Source: Actinomycetes bacterium (GTDB lineage: Bacteria > Actinomycetota > Actinomycetes > Propionibacteriales > Propionibacteriaceae). From it: DNA of 64,000 nt. A model generated the notes under the pieces. The model was not told the origin of the DNA. It saw only the letters and a program-made list of their open reading frames with translations, and made no database searches. Shown piece after piece: positions 25,809-34,770 of the stretch (its first letter is position 1; each line of letters opens with the position of its first letter). The position numbers and the translations under genes are program-made. The stretch covers positions 62,001 through 126,000 of the forward strand of contig JAEXAS010000034.1 in NCBI GenBank assembly GCA_023458095.1, in the 5' to 3' direction.

Positions 25809-28448
25809 GTGCCCGCAGCAGCAATACGTCGGCTCGTGATCGTCGAGTCACCCACAAAGGCGGTCAGCCTGGCCAAATTCCTCGGTCCGGACTACATCGT
25901 GGAGTCCAGCCGCGGCCACGTCCGCGACCTGCCGACCGGAGCCTCCGAGGTTCCCGCCAAATATAAGGGTGAGAAGTGGGCGCGCACCGGGGTCAACATC
26001 GACGCTGATTTCGAACCGCTCTATGTGGTGGCAGCCGATAAGAAGAGCACCATCCGTGACCTCAAGGCCAAACTCAAGGATGTCGACGAGCTCTACCTCG
26101 CCACTGATGAGGACCGCGAAGGGGAGGCGATCGCCTGGCACCTGCTGGACGAGTTGAAGCCCAAGATCCCGGTGCGGCGCATGGTCTTCCACGAGATCAC
26201 CCCCGAGGCGATCCTGGCCGCAGTGGAGAACACCCGCGAACTCGACCATGACCTGGTCGACGCTCAGGAGACCCGCCGCATTCTGGACCGCCTCTACGGC
26301 TACGAGGTCTCCCCGGTGCTGTGGAAGAAGGTGATGCCGAAGCTGTCCGCAGGCCGGGTTCAGTCGGTGGCCACCCGCCTGATCGTGGACCGCGAGCGGG
26401 AACGGATGGCCTTCACCCCCGCCTCCTATGCCGACATCGAAGCGGTATTGGACGCCGGCGAGAGCGCCGAGCCGCGTACCTTCACCGCTCGCCTGGTCAC
26501 CTTCGACTCTCGCCGCATTGCGGCTGGACGCGACTTCGACTCCCGGGGCCAACTGGTGGGTTCAAGCCTGCTTCAGCTCAGCGAAGAGACCGCCGAGCAA
26601 CTGGCGCAGGCCCTGGTCAACGGCAGTTACACGGTGTCCGGAGTGGACGCCAAGAGCTACACCCGACGTCCCTATCCGCCGTTTAGGACCACCACCTTGC
26701 AGCAGGAGGCGGGGCGCAAGCTCGGCTTCACCGCTCAGCGCACCATGAGTGTGGCCCAGGAGCTCTACGAGCGCGGCTTCATCACCTATATGCGTACCGA
26801 CTCGGTGAACCTGGCGGCCAGCGCGGTCGCTGCGGCCCGCGAGCAGGTCAAGCAGTTGTACGGCGGCAAGTACCTTCCCGATACTCCGCGCACCTACACC
26901 TCCAAGGTGAAGAACGCCCAGGAGGCCCACGAGGCGATCCGTCCGGCTGGGGAGAGTTTCCGCACTCCCGAGCAGACCGGCCTGAGCGGCGACCAGTTGA
27001 GGCTCTATGAGCTGATCTGGAAGCGCACCATCGCCTCACAGATGGCTGATGCGATCGGTGAGACCGTGACGGTGAAGATCGGCGCCACCTTGCCCGACCG
27101 CGTCGCCATCACCGATGTCGCCACCGGCGAAGTGGTCGAGTCCGGCCGGGCCGGCTTCACTGCCTCAGGACGCACCTTCACCTTCCTGGGCTTCCTGAAG
27201 GCCTATGTCGAGTCGGTCGAGGAGGGCAGCAGCGACGACGAGCAGGCTCGTTTGCCCAAGCTGGAATCGGGGCATCACCTGGACGCGGAGAAGGTCACCG
27301 CTGAGGCCCACCAGACCCGGCCGCCGTCGCGCTACACCGAGCCGTCCCTGGTCGCCAAGCTCGAGGAGTTGGAGATCGGCCGACCGTCCACCTATGCCGC
27401 GATCATTCGCACCATCACCGCCCGCGATTATGTGCACAAGCAGGGTTCTGCGCTGGTGCCCACCTGGTTGGCCTTCGCGGTCACGCGACTGTTGGAGGAG
27501 CACTTCAGCAAGTTGGTCGATTACGACTTCACCGCCGGAATGGAAGACACCCTCGACGAGATTGCCAGCGGCGACGCGGCCCGCATCGCGGTGCTCAAGG
27601 CGTTTTATTACGGCGACGGCGATGACGGCCTGCAGAAGCTGGTCAGCGAGTTGGGCGACATCGATGCTCGCAAGTTGTCCACCTTCGGGTTGGGTGAGGG
27701 CATCGATGTTCGGGTGGGTCGCTATGGCACCTATGTCGAGGACGCCGACGGGCGTCGGGCCAATGTTGACCCCGATCTGCCGCCCGCGGGTCTGACCGTC
27801 GAGTTGGCCAAAGAACTCTTGGACAAGCCTGCGGCGGAGGACCGAGAAATCGGCGTCGATCCCGACACGGGCCGAACAATCGTGGCCAAGGACGGCCGGT
27901 ACGGCCCGTACGTGACCGAGGTCCTCGCTGAGGGTTCACCGAAGACCGTCAAGCCGCGCACCGGGTCGCTGTTCTCCTCAATGAGTATCGAGACCGTGAC
28001 CCTGGAGCAGGCTCTGCAATTGCTCAGCCTGCCGCGAGTGGTCGGGACTGGCGCCGACGGGGAAGCGATCACCGCCCAGAACGGTCGCTACGGCCCCTAC
28101 TTGAAGAAGGGCACGGACTCGAGGTCGTTGACCAGTGAGGACCAAATCTTCACGATCACCCTGGCTGAGGCCGAGGAGATCTACGCCCAGCCCAAGACTC
28201 GAGGACGTGGCGCGCGCGCTGCGGCCGGCCCGCTGCGAGAGCTGGGCGCCGATCCAGCCACCACCAAGCCGATCGTGATCAAGGACGGCCGCTTCGGTCC
28301 GTATGTCACCGACGGTGAGACCAATGCGACCTTGCGTCGGGTCGATTCGGTGGAGACCATGACCTTGGAACGGGCTGCCGAGTTGCTCGCCGAGAAACGC
28401 GCCAAAGGTCCAGCACCCAAGCGCACCCGCCGTACCCGCAAGTCCTGA
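25809..28448 (+). CDS. topA: DNA topoisomerase I
   Basis: 879 residues from GTG 25809, chosen because AGGAAGAAG lies just before it; an earlier GTG at 25764 would add 15 residues. The TOPRIM domain opens with RLVIVESPTKA and contains DEDREGEAIAWHL; the active-site Tyr is near residue 327 in GFITYMRTDSVNL. The C-terminal 290 residues hold repeated GRYGPYV(T) units (toprim_C_rpt) and a basic KRTRRTRKS tail, with no Zn fingers, as in mycobacterial TopA. It relaxes negative supercoils behind transcription and replication forks. Followed by tmk and holB on the same strand. Confidence 0.96.
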   Translation: MPAAAIRRLVIVESPTKAVSLAKFLGPDYIVESSRGHVRDLPTGASEVPAKYKGEKWARTGVNIDADFEPLYVVAADKKSTIRDLKAKLKDVDELYLATDEDREGEAIAWHLLDELKPKIPVRRMVFHEITPEAILAAVENTRELDHDLVDAQETRRILDRLYGYEVSPVLWKKVMPKLSAGRVQSVATRLIVDRERERMAFTPASYADIEAVLDAGESAEPRTFTARLVTFDSRRIAAGRDFDSRGQLVGSSLLQLSEETAEQLAQALVNGSYTVSGVDAKSYTRRPYPPFRTTTLQQEAGRKLGFTAQRTMSVAQELYERGFITYMRTDSVNLAASAVAAAREQVKQLYGGKYLPDTPRTYTSKVKNAQEAHEAIRPAGESFRTPEQTGLSGDQLRLYELIWKRTIASQMADAIGETVTVKIGATLPDRVAITDVATGEVVESGRAGFTASGRTFTFLGFLKAYVESVEEGSSDDEQARLPKLESGHHLDAEKVTAEAHQTRPPSRYTEPSLVAKLEELEIGRPSTYAAIIRTITARDYVHKQGSALVPTWLAFAVTRLLEEHFSKLVDYDFTAGMEDTLDEIASGDAARIAVLKAFYYGDGDDGLQKLVSELGDIDARKLSTFGLGEGIDVRVGRYGTYVEDADGRRANVDPDLPPAGLTVELAKELLDKPAAEDREIGVDPDTGRTIVAKDGRYGPYVTEVLAEGSPKTVKPRTGSLFSSMSIETVTLEQALQLLSLPRVVGTGADGEAITAQNGRYGPYLKKGTDSRSLTSEDQIFTITLAEAEEIYAQPKTRGRGARAAAGPLRELGADPATTKPIVIKDGRFGPYVTDGETNATLRRVDSVETMTLERAAELLAEKRAKGPAPKRTRRTRKS

Positions 28449-28521
28449 GGCCCCACCTGCGGCGCTCGGTGGCCGAGCCGGGCACTTGGATAGGGTTGGC
28501 GCGAGCAGAAAGGGGCCGCTG

Positions 28522-29142
28522 GTGAGTGAAGGGCTCTTCGTCGTCTTCGAAGGCGGCGACGGTGTTGGCAAGACCACCCAGACTGCGTTGCTCGCCGATT
28601 GGGTGACCCAACATGGTCGCGAGGCTGTGGTGACTCTCGAGCCGGGCGGAACGGCGATGGGCATGGTGCTGCGGGATCTGGTCCTCAACCCCAAGTGGGG
28701 AGAGGTGTCGCCCCGTACCGAGGCCCTGCTTTACGCTGCTGACAAGGCTCAGCACGTCGACGAGGTGGTGCTGCCGGCTTTGCGTCGGGGGGCGGTGGTG
28801 ATCAGCGATCGCTATGTGGATTCGATGCTGGCCTATCAAGGAGCGGGCCGAGACCTTTCCGCTGATCGCGTCGAGCAGATCGCCCGCTGGGCCACCCAGG
28901 ACCTTCTGCCCGATCTCACCGTCCTGCTGGATCTGGACCCCAGTCTGGGGGTTGCCGGTATCGCCGAGAAGGATCGCCTCGAAGGCGCTGGAGCTGAGGT
29001 GCACCAAAGGGCGCGGCAAGGCTTCTTGGATCTGGCTGCCCGGGATCGCGAGCACTACCTCGTGGTGCCGGCTCGTGACCCTCAAGAGCAGATAGCTGCG
29101 GCGGTGATCGCCCGCGTCGCGTCGCTTCTGTCAGCGGCATAG
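28522..29142 (+). CDS. tmk: Thymidylate kinase
   Basis: 206 residues from GTG 28522, preceded by AAAGGGG. P-loop FEGGDGVGKTTQT, DRYVDSMLAYQGAGR (DRY/H motif) and the LID region KDRLEG. It phosphorylates dTMP to dTDP for dTTP synthesis. It lies directly before holB, a common arrangement. Confidence 0.94.
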   Translation: MSEGLFVVFEGGDGVGKTTQTALLADWVTQHGREAVVTLEPGGTAMGMVLRDLVLNPKWGEVSPRTEALLYAADKAQHVDEVVLPALRRGAVVISDRYVDSMLAYQGAGRDLSADRVEQIARWATQDLLPDLTVLLDLDPSLGVAGIAEKDRLEGAGAEVHQRARQGFLDLAARDREHYLVVPARDPQEQIAAAVIARVASLLSAA

Positions 29143-29156
29143 GGCAGGCTGACGCC

Positions 29157-30347
29157 GTGGACAGTGGGTCTCTTTCGGGAGTGTGGACCGACCTGATCGG
29201 ACAAGAGCAGGTCGTGGCCACCTTGCAGCGAGCGGTTGCTGCGGCGGGTTCCGGTTCCACGTCACGGGCGATGACCCACGCCTGGCTGATCACCGGTCCG
29301 CCGGGATCGGGTCGATCCAATGCCGCTAAGGCCTTCGCCGCGGCCCTGCAATGTCGCAGCGGAGGATGCGGGGAATGTAATGCCTGTACAACTGCTTTGG
29401 CCGGTGCTCACCCGGATGTGACGGTGGTGCGAACCGAGCAGCTCAGTATCGGCGTGGACCAGGTTCGCGAGCTGGTGCGCAGAGCTGCCATGTCACCGAC
29501 CTTGGGCCGCTATCAGGTGTTGGTCGTGGAGGATGCCGACCGGATCACCGAGCGCGGTGCCGATGCCCTGCTGAAGAGCATCGAGGAGCCCGCTGCGCGC
29601 ACCGTGTGGCTGTTGTGTGCTCCCAACCCGGACGATCTGGTGGCTACCGTTCGTTCGCGCTGTCGCCGGGTGGAGCTGTGCACGCCGAGCACCGTAGCCA
29701 TCACCGAGTTGCTGCAGCGTCGCGACGGTATCGACGAGGTCACGGCAAGCTATGCCGCCCGCGTCGCGCAGGGGCATATCGGACGGGCGCGGGTCCTGGC
29801 TCGCAGCGAAGAGGCGCGGCAGCGGCGCGCAGAAGTGCTGGCGTTACCGGGGAAGCTGACCACTGTGGGGGCCTGCCTGCGCGCAGCCGGCGAACTGGTG
29901 GAGACCGCTGCCGCCGATGCTGCCGCGGTGACCGCCGAACTCGACGTCCGTGAGCGAGAAGAACTCGAGCGATCGCTGGCCGGGGCAACCGGCAGCGGCG
30001 GGGGTGCCCGCAACATCAAGCAGCGCCACGCCCAAGCGGCCCTGCGTGAACTCGACGAGCAGCAGAAGGCCCGAGGGAAGAGGCTGCAGCGCGATTCCTT
30101 GGACCGGGTCCTGACCGAACTCACCTCGTTCTACCGCGATGTGCTCAGCGTGCAGACCGGAGCCGGGGCGACCCTGATCAACGTTGAGCAGTCCGACCAG
30201 GTGGATCGCATCGCGGCTGGTTCCACGCCGGAAGCGACGATTCGGGGGCTGGATGCGATCCTGCACTGCCGACGGGCTTTGGAAACGAATGTGACCCCGG
30301 TGCTGGCGATGGAGTCGCTGCTCATCAGCCTCTCGAAGGCACGGTGA
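29157..30347 (+). CDS. holB: DNA polymerase III delta' subunit
   Basis: 396 residues from GTG 29157. The clamp-loader AAA+ fold shows ITGPPGSGRSNAAKAF, where Arg replaces the P-loop Lys, and the zinc site CRSGGCGECNAC. VLVVEDADRITERGADALLKSIEEP is the Walker B and sensor segment. Delta' is the stator of the clamp loader and normally does not hydrolyse ATP, which fits the changed P-loop. It starts 14 bases after tmk. Confidence 0.93.
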   Translation: MDSGSLSGVWTDLIGQEQVVATLQRAVAAAGSGSTSRAMTHAWLITGPPGSGRSNAAKAFAAALQCRSGGCGECNACTTALAGAHPDVTVVRTEQLSIGVDQVRELVRRAAMSPTLGRYQVLVVEDADRITERGADALLKSIEEPAARTVWLLCAPNPDDLVATVRSRCRRVELCTPSTVAITELLQRRDGIDEVTASYAARVAQGHIGRARVLARSEEARQRRAEVLALPGKLTTVGACLRAAGELVETAAADAAAVTAELDVREREELERSLAGATGSGGGARNIKQRHAQAALRELDEQQKARGKRLQRDSLDRVLTELTSFYRDVLSVQTGAGATLINVEQSDQVDRIAAGSTPEATIRGLDAILHCRRALETNVTPVLAMESLLISLSKAR

Positions 30348-30437
30348 GGGGCCGCAAGGCGGAACGTGTCGGTGGCTGCCTTTGGCCCGGATTAGTGCGA
30401 GCATAGGCTGAGGAGTTTTGCAGGAAAGGACTTCCCC

Positions 30438-31904
30438 ATGACCGAGCCGCGCGAGCCAGAAACCCCGCAACCGCCAGCCATGCCTCCGGTTTTGCCGCAG
30501 CCGGCAGCGCCGATGCCGCCGCTGGGCACCCCCGATTCAGGCGACCTTGACCCGGCAGCGCCCGTCGTCGCTGAGCCGGCGCCGCTGCAAGCCCCAGACG
30601 CCATGGCCGAACCAGCCCCGATCGACCCCGAAATGCCGGAAGTCGCTGCGCCGGTCGTTCCTGAGTCTCCGGTCGTTCCCGAGGCTCCCGCCGTACCGGC
30701 TGCGCCGGCCGTCCCGCAGCCCGATGCTGAGTTAGTACCGCCTGTTGTCGAGGAGACGGCAACCCCGGCGATGCCGCAGGCTCCGGTTGCACCGGCTGCG
30801 CCGCCGGTGGCACCCGAGGTTGCCTCGGTGCCCGCGATGCAGACTGCGCCGGTCCCAGCCACGCCGACGGCACCGGAAGCTGTTGCGCCATCGGCCCCGG
30901 TCGTCGCGGAAGCGTCTGTCGAGGGTGCCCCCGATGTGGTGTCGCCCGTCGAGGCGGGGAGCGCGGAGGCCGAATCTGGCGAGCCGGCCGCAACTCCGGC
31001 TGCCGCCGGCCCGATTCTGCCGGCCGTGCCTGCCTGGACGCCGCCTCCGGCTGAGCCTGAAGTTCCCGAGGCGCCCGTGGCTGAACCTCAAGCCGCGGCC
31101 CCGCTGCTTCCACCGGCGCCGCCTGCGGACGCCGGGCCGGTGGCTGATGCCGGTCCGGGTGACGCCGTGCCGCCGAGCCCCGCGCCATCGACCTGGGGTG
31201 AACCGGCGGAGCCGCAGATCCCGGCCGCCGATGACATCTTCCGTGGCTACGGTGAGCCGACCGATGGTGATGCTGCGGCGCTGAGTGAGGAAGAGCGCAA
31301 GCTCGCCGCCGAACGTGCCGCGCGCCGCGACGCCCGATCTGCCGCACTGACTGCCACGACCGTGGTCGCCGCCGGCGAACCAGTGATCGATCACGGACCC
31401 GAGGTTGCGCCGAAGGCGCCCGCGCCAGTCGCACCCAAGTCGGTGCTGCAGAAGACTGACCGCTTCTGGGGATCGTTGGGATTGTTCCTGGTCCGTTTGG
31501 CCATGGCGGTGATCTTCGGCGTTCACGGCACGCAGATGCTGCTGGATCCCACGCGCACCAAGGCGATGTTCGCCACGACCGCACTGCCGTCTCCGGACCT
31601 GCTCGGCATCATTACTGCCGCTGCCTCGCTGCTGATCGCCATCTCGATGGTGATGGGGCTGGCCACCCGATACTCCGCTGCCGGTGCGACGGTGATCGCT
31701 GTCGGATCGCTGGTGTTCTACTACTGGGGCGCCTTCTCGATCTTCGAAGAGGGCAAGTTCGGGTTCTTTGGCGAATCGTCACTGTTGATCGCCGCCGTTG
31801 GCCTGCTGTTGGTCTTCATCGGTGGTGGCGGCTGGAGCCTGGACCGCAGCCTGCGGTCGGCTCGCGAGAATGACCGCGCCAGCCGGGCGGCCAACGCGGA
31901 TTGA
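30438..31904 (+). CDS. DoxX-family membrane protein with long Pro/Ala-rich N-terminus
   Basis: 488 residues. The first ~320 residues are low-complexity Pro/Ala/Val/Glu sequence with many PAAP/PVVPE-like units and no recognisable fold. After a charged helix (EEERKLAAERAARRDARS), four membrane segments (about 345-475) match the DoxX family: LGLFLVRLAMAVIFGVHG, a central ASLLIAISMVMGLATRYSA and a terminal LLIAAVGLLLVFIGG. DoxX proteins are membrane proteins linked with redox and thiosulfate metabolism, but function here is unknown. The long disordered tail is predicted to be cytoplasmic. Confidence 0.82.
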   Translation: MTEPREPETPQPPAMPPVLPQPAAPMPPLGTPDSGDLDPAAPVVAEPAPLQAPDAMAEPAPIDPEMPEVAAPVVPESPVVPEAPAVPAAPAVPQPDAELVPPVVEETATPAMPQAPVAPAAPPVAPEVASVPAMQTAPVPATPTAPEAVAPSAPVVAEASVEGAPDVVSPVEAGSAEAESGEPAATPAAAGPILPAVPAWTPPPAEPEVPEAPVAEPQAAAPLLPPAPPADAGPVADAGPGDAVPPSPAPSTWGEPAEPQIPAADDIFRGYGEPTDGDAAALSEEERKLAAERAARRDARSAALTATTVVAAGEPVIDHGPEVAPKAPAPVAPKSVLQKTDRFWGSLGLFLVRLAMAVIFGVHGTQMLLDPTRTKAMFATTALPSPDLLGIITAAASLLIAISMVMGLATRYSAAGATVIAVGSLVFYYWGAFSIFEEGKFGFFGESSLLIAAVGLLLVFIGGGGWSLDRSLRSARENDRASRAANAD

Positions 31905-31953
31905 TCCGGACCTGTCCCAGCTTGGTTAGGGCGCGGGCACTAGGCTCTGCGGA

Positions 31954-33552
31954 GTGATCGAAGCTGCGAGGCCCCCTGTCAGGGTGCGAACGATCCGGCA
32001 TGGCGTGATCGCTGTCGCGGCAGTCATCACGGTGCTGACCGGCTGCAGCGTCCCGGCGTCTTCGAGCCCGGCGAGCGTGGTCGCGGGAATTCGGATTTCG
32101 GCAGCGCCAGGCATTGCGGTGGATCGGCCGACTCCGGACCCGGTGCAGGCATCGGTCACCGGGCTGACGAAGGGGCTTGCCGGATCGGCGCTGACGCCCT
32201 ATCTGAAGCAGAAGCTCGCCTGGCGCGACTGCGACGAAGGTGATGGCACCGTGTGCGCAACGGTGCGGGCGCCTTTGGATTACACCAACCCGCAGAGTCA
32301 GGCGGTGACCTTGGCGCTGCGGAAGCTTCCGGCCACCGAGACCCCGCGGCTGGGCTCCTTGTTCATCAATCCCGGAGGGCCGGGCGCTTCGGGCCAGGAT
32401 TTCGTCGATAGATTCGAACGCTCTGGATTGGAGCAATACGACATTGTGGGATGGGACCCTCGAGGCTCGGGGGGATCGACGCCGATCAGTTGCCTGAGCG
32501 ATGGCGAAGTCGACGCCTATTCGAATCTGGATGCCAGCCCCGATGATGCGGCCGAGCGAGACGCCCTGATCGAGGCGAACTATGCCTTCGGCCAGGCCTG
32601 TTGGAAGCGCAACGGTGACCTGCTCAGCCACATCGGCACCGTGGATACCGTCCAAGACCTTGATCTGCTGCGCGCTTTGGTCGGGGATTCCACACTGAAC
32701 TATGTCGGCTACTCCTACGGCACCCGGATCGGAGCAACCTACGCCGAGTTGTTCGCCCACAATGTCGGCCACCTGGTGCTGGACGCCGCCGTCAACATCA
32801 CCGACAACTCGGAGGTGGTCCAGGCCCAAGGATTCGACCTGGCGTTGGGGAACTTCGCTACCTGGTGTGCCCAGGAGCAGTGCTCACTCGGCGGCACGAA
32901 GAAGGAGGTCTTGGGCGCCATTACGGGGCTGTTGGACCGCCTGGATGCCGAGCCACTCGCGGTGGGGAAGCGGCAACTCACTCAGACTCAGGCGACCCTG
33001 GGAATTGCCATGGGCCTCTACGGGGGCGAAGCATCGTGGAGTTCGTTGGCCACCATCATCGCCCGGGCCATCAACTCGGAAGGATCCGGCCTGTTGGCCG
33101 CCGCCGACCAGCTCAACGGACGTGGCCAGGACGGGCATTACGACCCGCTTTACTTCGCCTTTCCGGCTATCGACTGCCTGGACACAAAGGAAGAAGGGGT
33201 GCTGGATGCTGACCGCGTGTGGGCCGAGACTCAGAAAAAGGCGCCCATCTTCGGAAAGTACCTGGGGCCGTCCTACCAGTGCCCGCTGTGGCCGGTCCGG
33301 CCATCGGTCTATCTGCAATTGCATCTGACCGGGCGATCGGCGCCGCCGCTGGTGGTGATCGGCGGCACCGGCGACAACGCCACCCCCTATCAGCAGGCCG
33401 TGGACATGGCCACGCAGTTGACCTCGGCGGTCCTGGTGACCTACGAAGGCGAGGGTCATGGCAGCTACGGCAAGTCGGAGTGCGTGAACGAATTGGTCGT
33501 GAACTACCTCACCAAAGACAAGGTTCCGGCCGACGGCACACGCTGTCAGTGA
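31954..33552 (+). CDS. Secreted alpha/beta-hydrolase (tripeptidyl aminopeptidase type), lipoprotein
   Basis: 532 residues from GTG 31954. The signal peptide ends VITVLTGC with lipobox Cys31, so it is anchored to the membrane. NPGGPGASGQDFVDR (oxyanion region), GYSYGTRIGATYAELF (nucleophile Ser near 253), DNATPYQQA (Asp) and EGEGHGSYGKSEC (His) define the SlpD/E-like peptidase S33 group with the C-terminal TAP-like domain. It releases N-terminal tripeptides or hydrolyses esters in the envelope. Mycobacterial counterparts include Hip1/CaeA-type hydrolases. Confidence 0.9.
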   Translation: MIEAARPPVRVRTIRHGVIAVAAVITVLTGCSVPASSSPASVVAGIRISAAPGIAVDRPTPDPVQASVTGLTKGLAGSALTPYLKQKLAWRDCDEGDGTVCATVRAPLDYTNPQSQAVTLALRKLPATETPRLGSLFINPGGPGASGQDFVDRFERSGLEQYDIVGWDPRGSGGSTPISCLSDGEVDAYSNLDASPDDAAERDALIEANYAFGQACWKRNGDLLSHIGTVDTVQDLDLLRALVGDSTLNYVGYSYGTRIGATYAELFAHNVGHLVLDAAVNITDNSEVVQAQGFDLALGNFATWCAQEQCSLGGTKKEVLGAITGLLDRLDAEPLAVGKRQLTQTQATLGIAMGLYGGEASWSSLATIIARAINSEGSGLLAAADQLNGRGQDGHYDPLYFAFPAIDCLDTKEEGVLDADRVWAETQKKAPIFGKYLGPSYQCPLWPVRPSVYLQLHLTGRSAPPLVVIGGTGDNATPYQQAVDMATQLTSAVLVTYEGEGHGSYGKSECVNELVVNYLTKDKVPADGTRCQ

Positions 33553-33590
33553 CTAGTCCGCGCGGACGTCCTGGCCATCGAAGGCCTGGC

Positions 33591-33621
33591 TTGGGCACGA
33601 AGGCGCTGCGTCCCCTATAGT
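33591..33621 (+). promoter_or_regulatory. Candidate promoter of tRNA-Thr
   Basis: TTGGGC (33591-33596) and TATAGT (33616-33621) are spaced by 19 bases; the -10 element lies 22 bases before the tRNA. The -10 matches TATAAT at five of six positions. The spacing is slightly long. Confidence 0.5.
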
Positions 33622-33643
33622 TGGGCACCGGCCAGCAGGCCCG

Positions 33644-33719
33644 GCCACCTTAGCTCAGTCGGTAGAGCGACGCTCTCGTAAAGCGTAGGTCTGGGGTTCG
33701 ATTCCCCAAGGTGGCTCCA
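33644..33719 (+). tRNA. tRNA-Thr (anticodon CGT)
   Basis: Acceptor GCCACCT pairs with AGGTGGC, D arm GCTC...GAGC, anticodon stem ACGCT/AGCGT with loop CTCGTAA (anticodon CGT), T arm CTGGG-GTTCGAT-CCCCA region canonical. Discriminator T at 33716 is followed by a genomic CCA (33717-33719). It decodes ACG. Confidence 0.97.
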
Positions 33720-33742
33720 AGAGACAGGGAATCCGAGGCCCT

Positions 33743-33760
33743 GATACCCTAGGGGGTATC
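33743..33760 (+). promoter_or_regulatory. CsoR/CstR-type operator in front of trxA-cstR
   Basis: GATACCC-TAGG-GGGTATC: perfect 7-base arms with a 4-base GC-rich core, the form of operators bound by CsoR/CstR-family repressors. It ends 14 bases before the trxA start, directly in front of the ribosome site. The second gene of the unit encodes such a regulator, so autoregulation is likely. A near-identical site precedes sqr. Confidence 0.75.
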
Positions 33761-33774
33761 GAAAGGAGAATCGG

Positions 33775-34149
33775 ATGGCTACCACGAACCTTGGCATGGC
33801 CGATTTCGAGCAGACTGTCACCGACAACGACATCGTCCTCGTTGATTTTTGGGCGGATTGGTGCGGACCCTGCATGCAGTTCGCGCCGGTCTATGAGGCT
33901 GCCTCGGAGAAGTACCCCGATCTGGTCTTCGGCAAGGTGGACACCGAAGCCGAACGCGAGCTGGCCGCCGCCGCTCGCATCATGTCCATTCCCACCTTGA
34001 TGGTGTTCCGGGAGGGGATTCTGGTCTTCTCTCAGCCAGGTGCCATGCCGGGTTCTGCGTTGGACGAACTGATCGGTGCAGTCAAGGCCGCCGACATGGA
34101 CGCGATCCGGGCCGAGATCGCTGAGCAAGAGACCGAGTCTGCATCATGA
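33775..34149 (+). CDS. trxA: Thioredoxin
   Basis: 124 residues; GAAAGGAG lies six bases before ATG 33775. Active site WCGPC at 29-33 and the cis-proline SIPT near residue 72 are intact. A cytoplasmic dithiol reductase. It starts just after a CstR-type operator and is coupled, or nearly so, to the regulator gene downstream, so this copy probably serves persulfide/disulfide reduction under sulfur stress rather than general housekeeping. That link is inference. Confidence 0.93.
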   Translation: MATTNLGMADFEQTVTDNDIVLVDFWADWCGPCMQFAPVYEAASEKYPDLVFGKVDTEAERELAAAARIMSIPTLMVFREGILVFSQPGAMPGSALDELIGAVKAADMDAIRAEIAEQETESAS

Positions 34150-34214
34150 GCGACGAAGCCGGTCCCGCCACGAGTAAGATTCCTTTCAGTTATCAGGCTG
34201 AAAGGGGTGCGTCG

Positions 34215-34478
34215 ATGCAACTCGATCCGGAGGCCATGGAACCGGTACTCAAGCGCCTCAAGCGGGCTCAGGGACAAATCGGTGGCATCATCCGCATGCT
34301 CGAAGAAGGGCGTGACTGCACCGAGGTGGTAACCCAGCTCGCAGCCGTCTCGAAGGCTCTTGATCGGGCCGGCTTCGCTGTGATCGCAGGAGGTCTGCGG
34401 CAGTGCCTGCTGGAGGAAACCGACGACAGCAAGGTCGACACCGCCACTTTGGAAAAGCTCTTCCTCTCCCTGGCCTGA
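34215..34478 (+). CDS. cstR: CstR-like persulfide-sensing repressor (CsoR/FrmR family)
   Basis: 87 residues from ATG 34215, preceded by GAAAGGGG; an upstream in-frame ATG at 34146 overlaps the trxA stop and would add 23 residues that are poorly conserved in the family. The all-helical DUF156 fold is indicated by LKRLKRAQGQIGGIIRMLEEGRDC and GGLRQC. The two conserved Cys (about residues 34 and 63) are present, but the copper-ligand His four residues before the second Cys is Gly. Two Cys without that His is the CstR (sulfane sulfur sensor) pattern, not copper-sensing CsoR. It would bind the ATACCC-N4-GGGTA sites before trxA and sqr. Confidence 0.85.
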   Translation: MQLDPEAMEPVLKRLKRAQGQIGGIIRMLEEGRDCTEVVTQLAAVSKALDRAGFAVIAGGLRQCLLEETDDSKVDTATLEKLFLSLA

Positions 34479-34532
34479 CATACTCGGCCTCCGCGCCGAA
34501 CGCACGACCGGCTTATGCGCGCATGAAGCCTT

Positions 34533-34679
34533 GACCCTTCGACAGGCTCAGGGAACGGCTTCTCCGCTGGCTGAGCTTGTCGAAGCCGTCCGCGCTACCC
34601 AGCGATCCTCTGCTCGTCTGTCTTGGCCCTCGACAGGCTCAGGGAACAGGTTTGCCGCTGGCTGAGCTTGTCGAAGCCC
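34533..34679. repeat. Two paired copies of the dispersed repeat
   Basis: Two similar units, each made of CC(T)TCGACAGGCTCAGGGA (34536-34553 and 34627-34644) followed after about 15 bases by GCTGGCTGAGCTTGTCGAAGCC (34566-34587 and 34657-34678). Each pair can fold into a stem-loop. They fill most of the 292-base gap between cstR and the sqr operon end, where I see no gene. Confidence 0.85.
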
Positions 34680-34721
34680 TGCCGGTGGTCGGACGCTCAG
34701 CTGGCTGCCCCCAAAATGCAC

Positions 34722-34757
34722 AATGGCGGTGGTCCCGAAACCGGGGCCACCGCCATT
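34722..34757 (-). terminator. Terminator of the sqr operon
   Basis: AATGGCGGTGG (34722-34732) pairs perfectly with CCACCGCCATT (34747-34757). Read on the minus strand the stem is followed by GTGCATTTTGGGG, with a short T-run. It lies 13 bases after the stop of the small gene. Confidence 0.85.
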
Positions 34758-34770
34758 GACGTTGCTGCGA

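Noticed and set aside
33644..34149. Riboswitch or T-box leader before trxA
   Set aside because: The intervening 55 bases are filled by the tRNA end, the operator and the ribosome site; no room for an aptamer.
34530..34690. CRISPR array
   Set aside because: Only two paired units with unequal spacers, and the words are palindromic intergenic repeats found elsewhere in the window.
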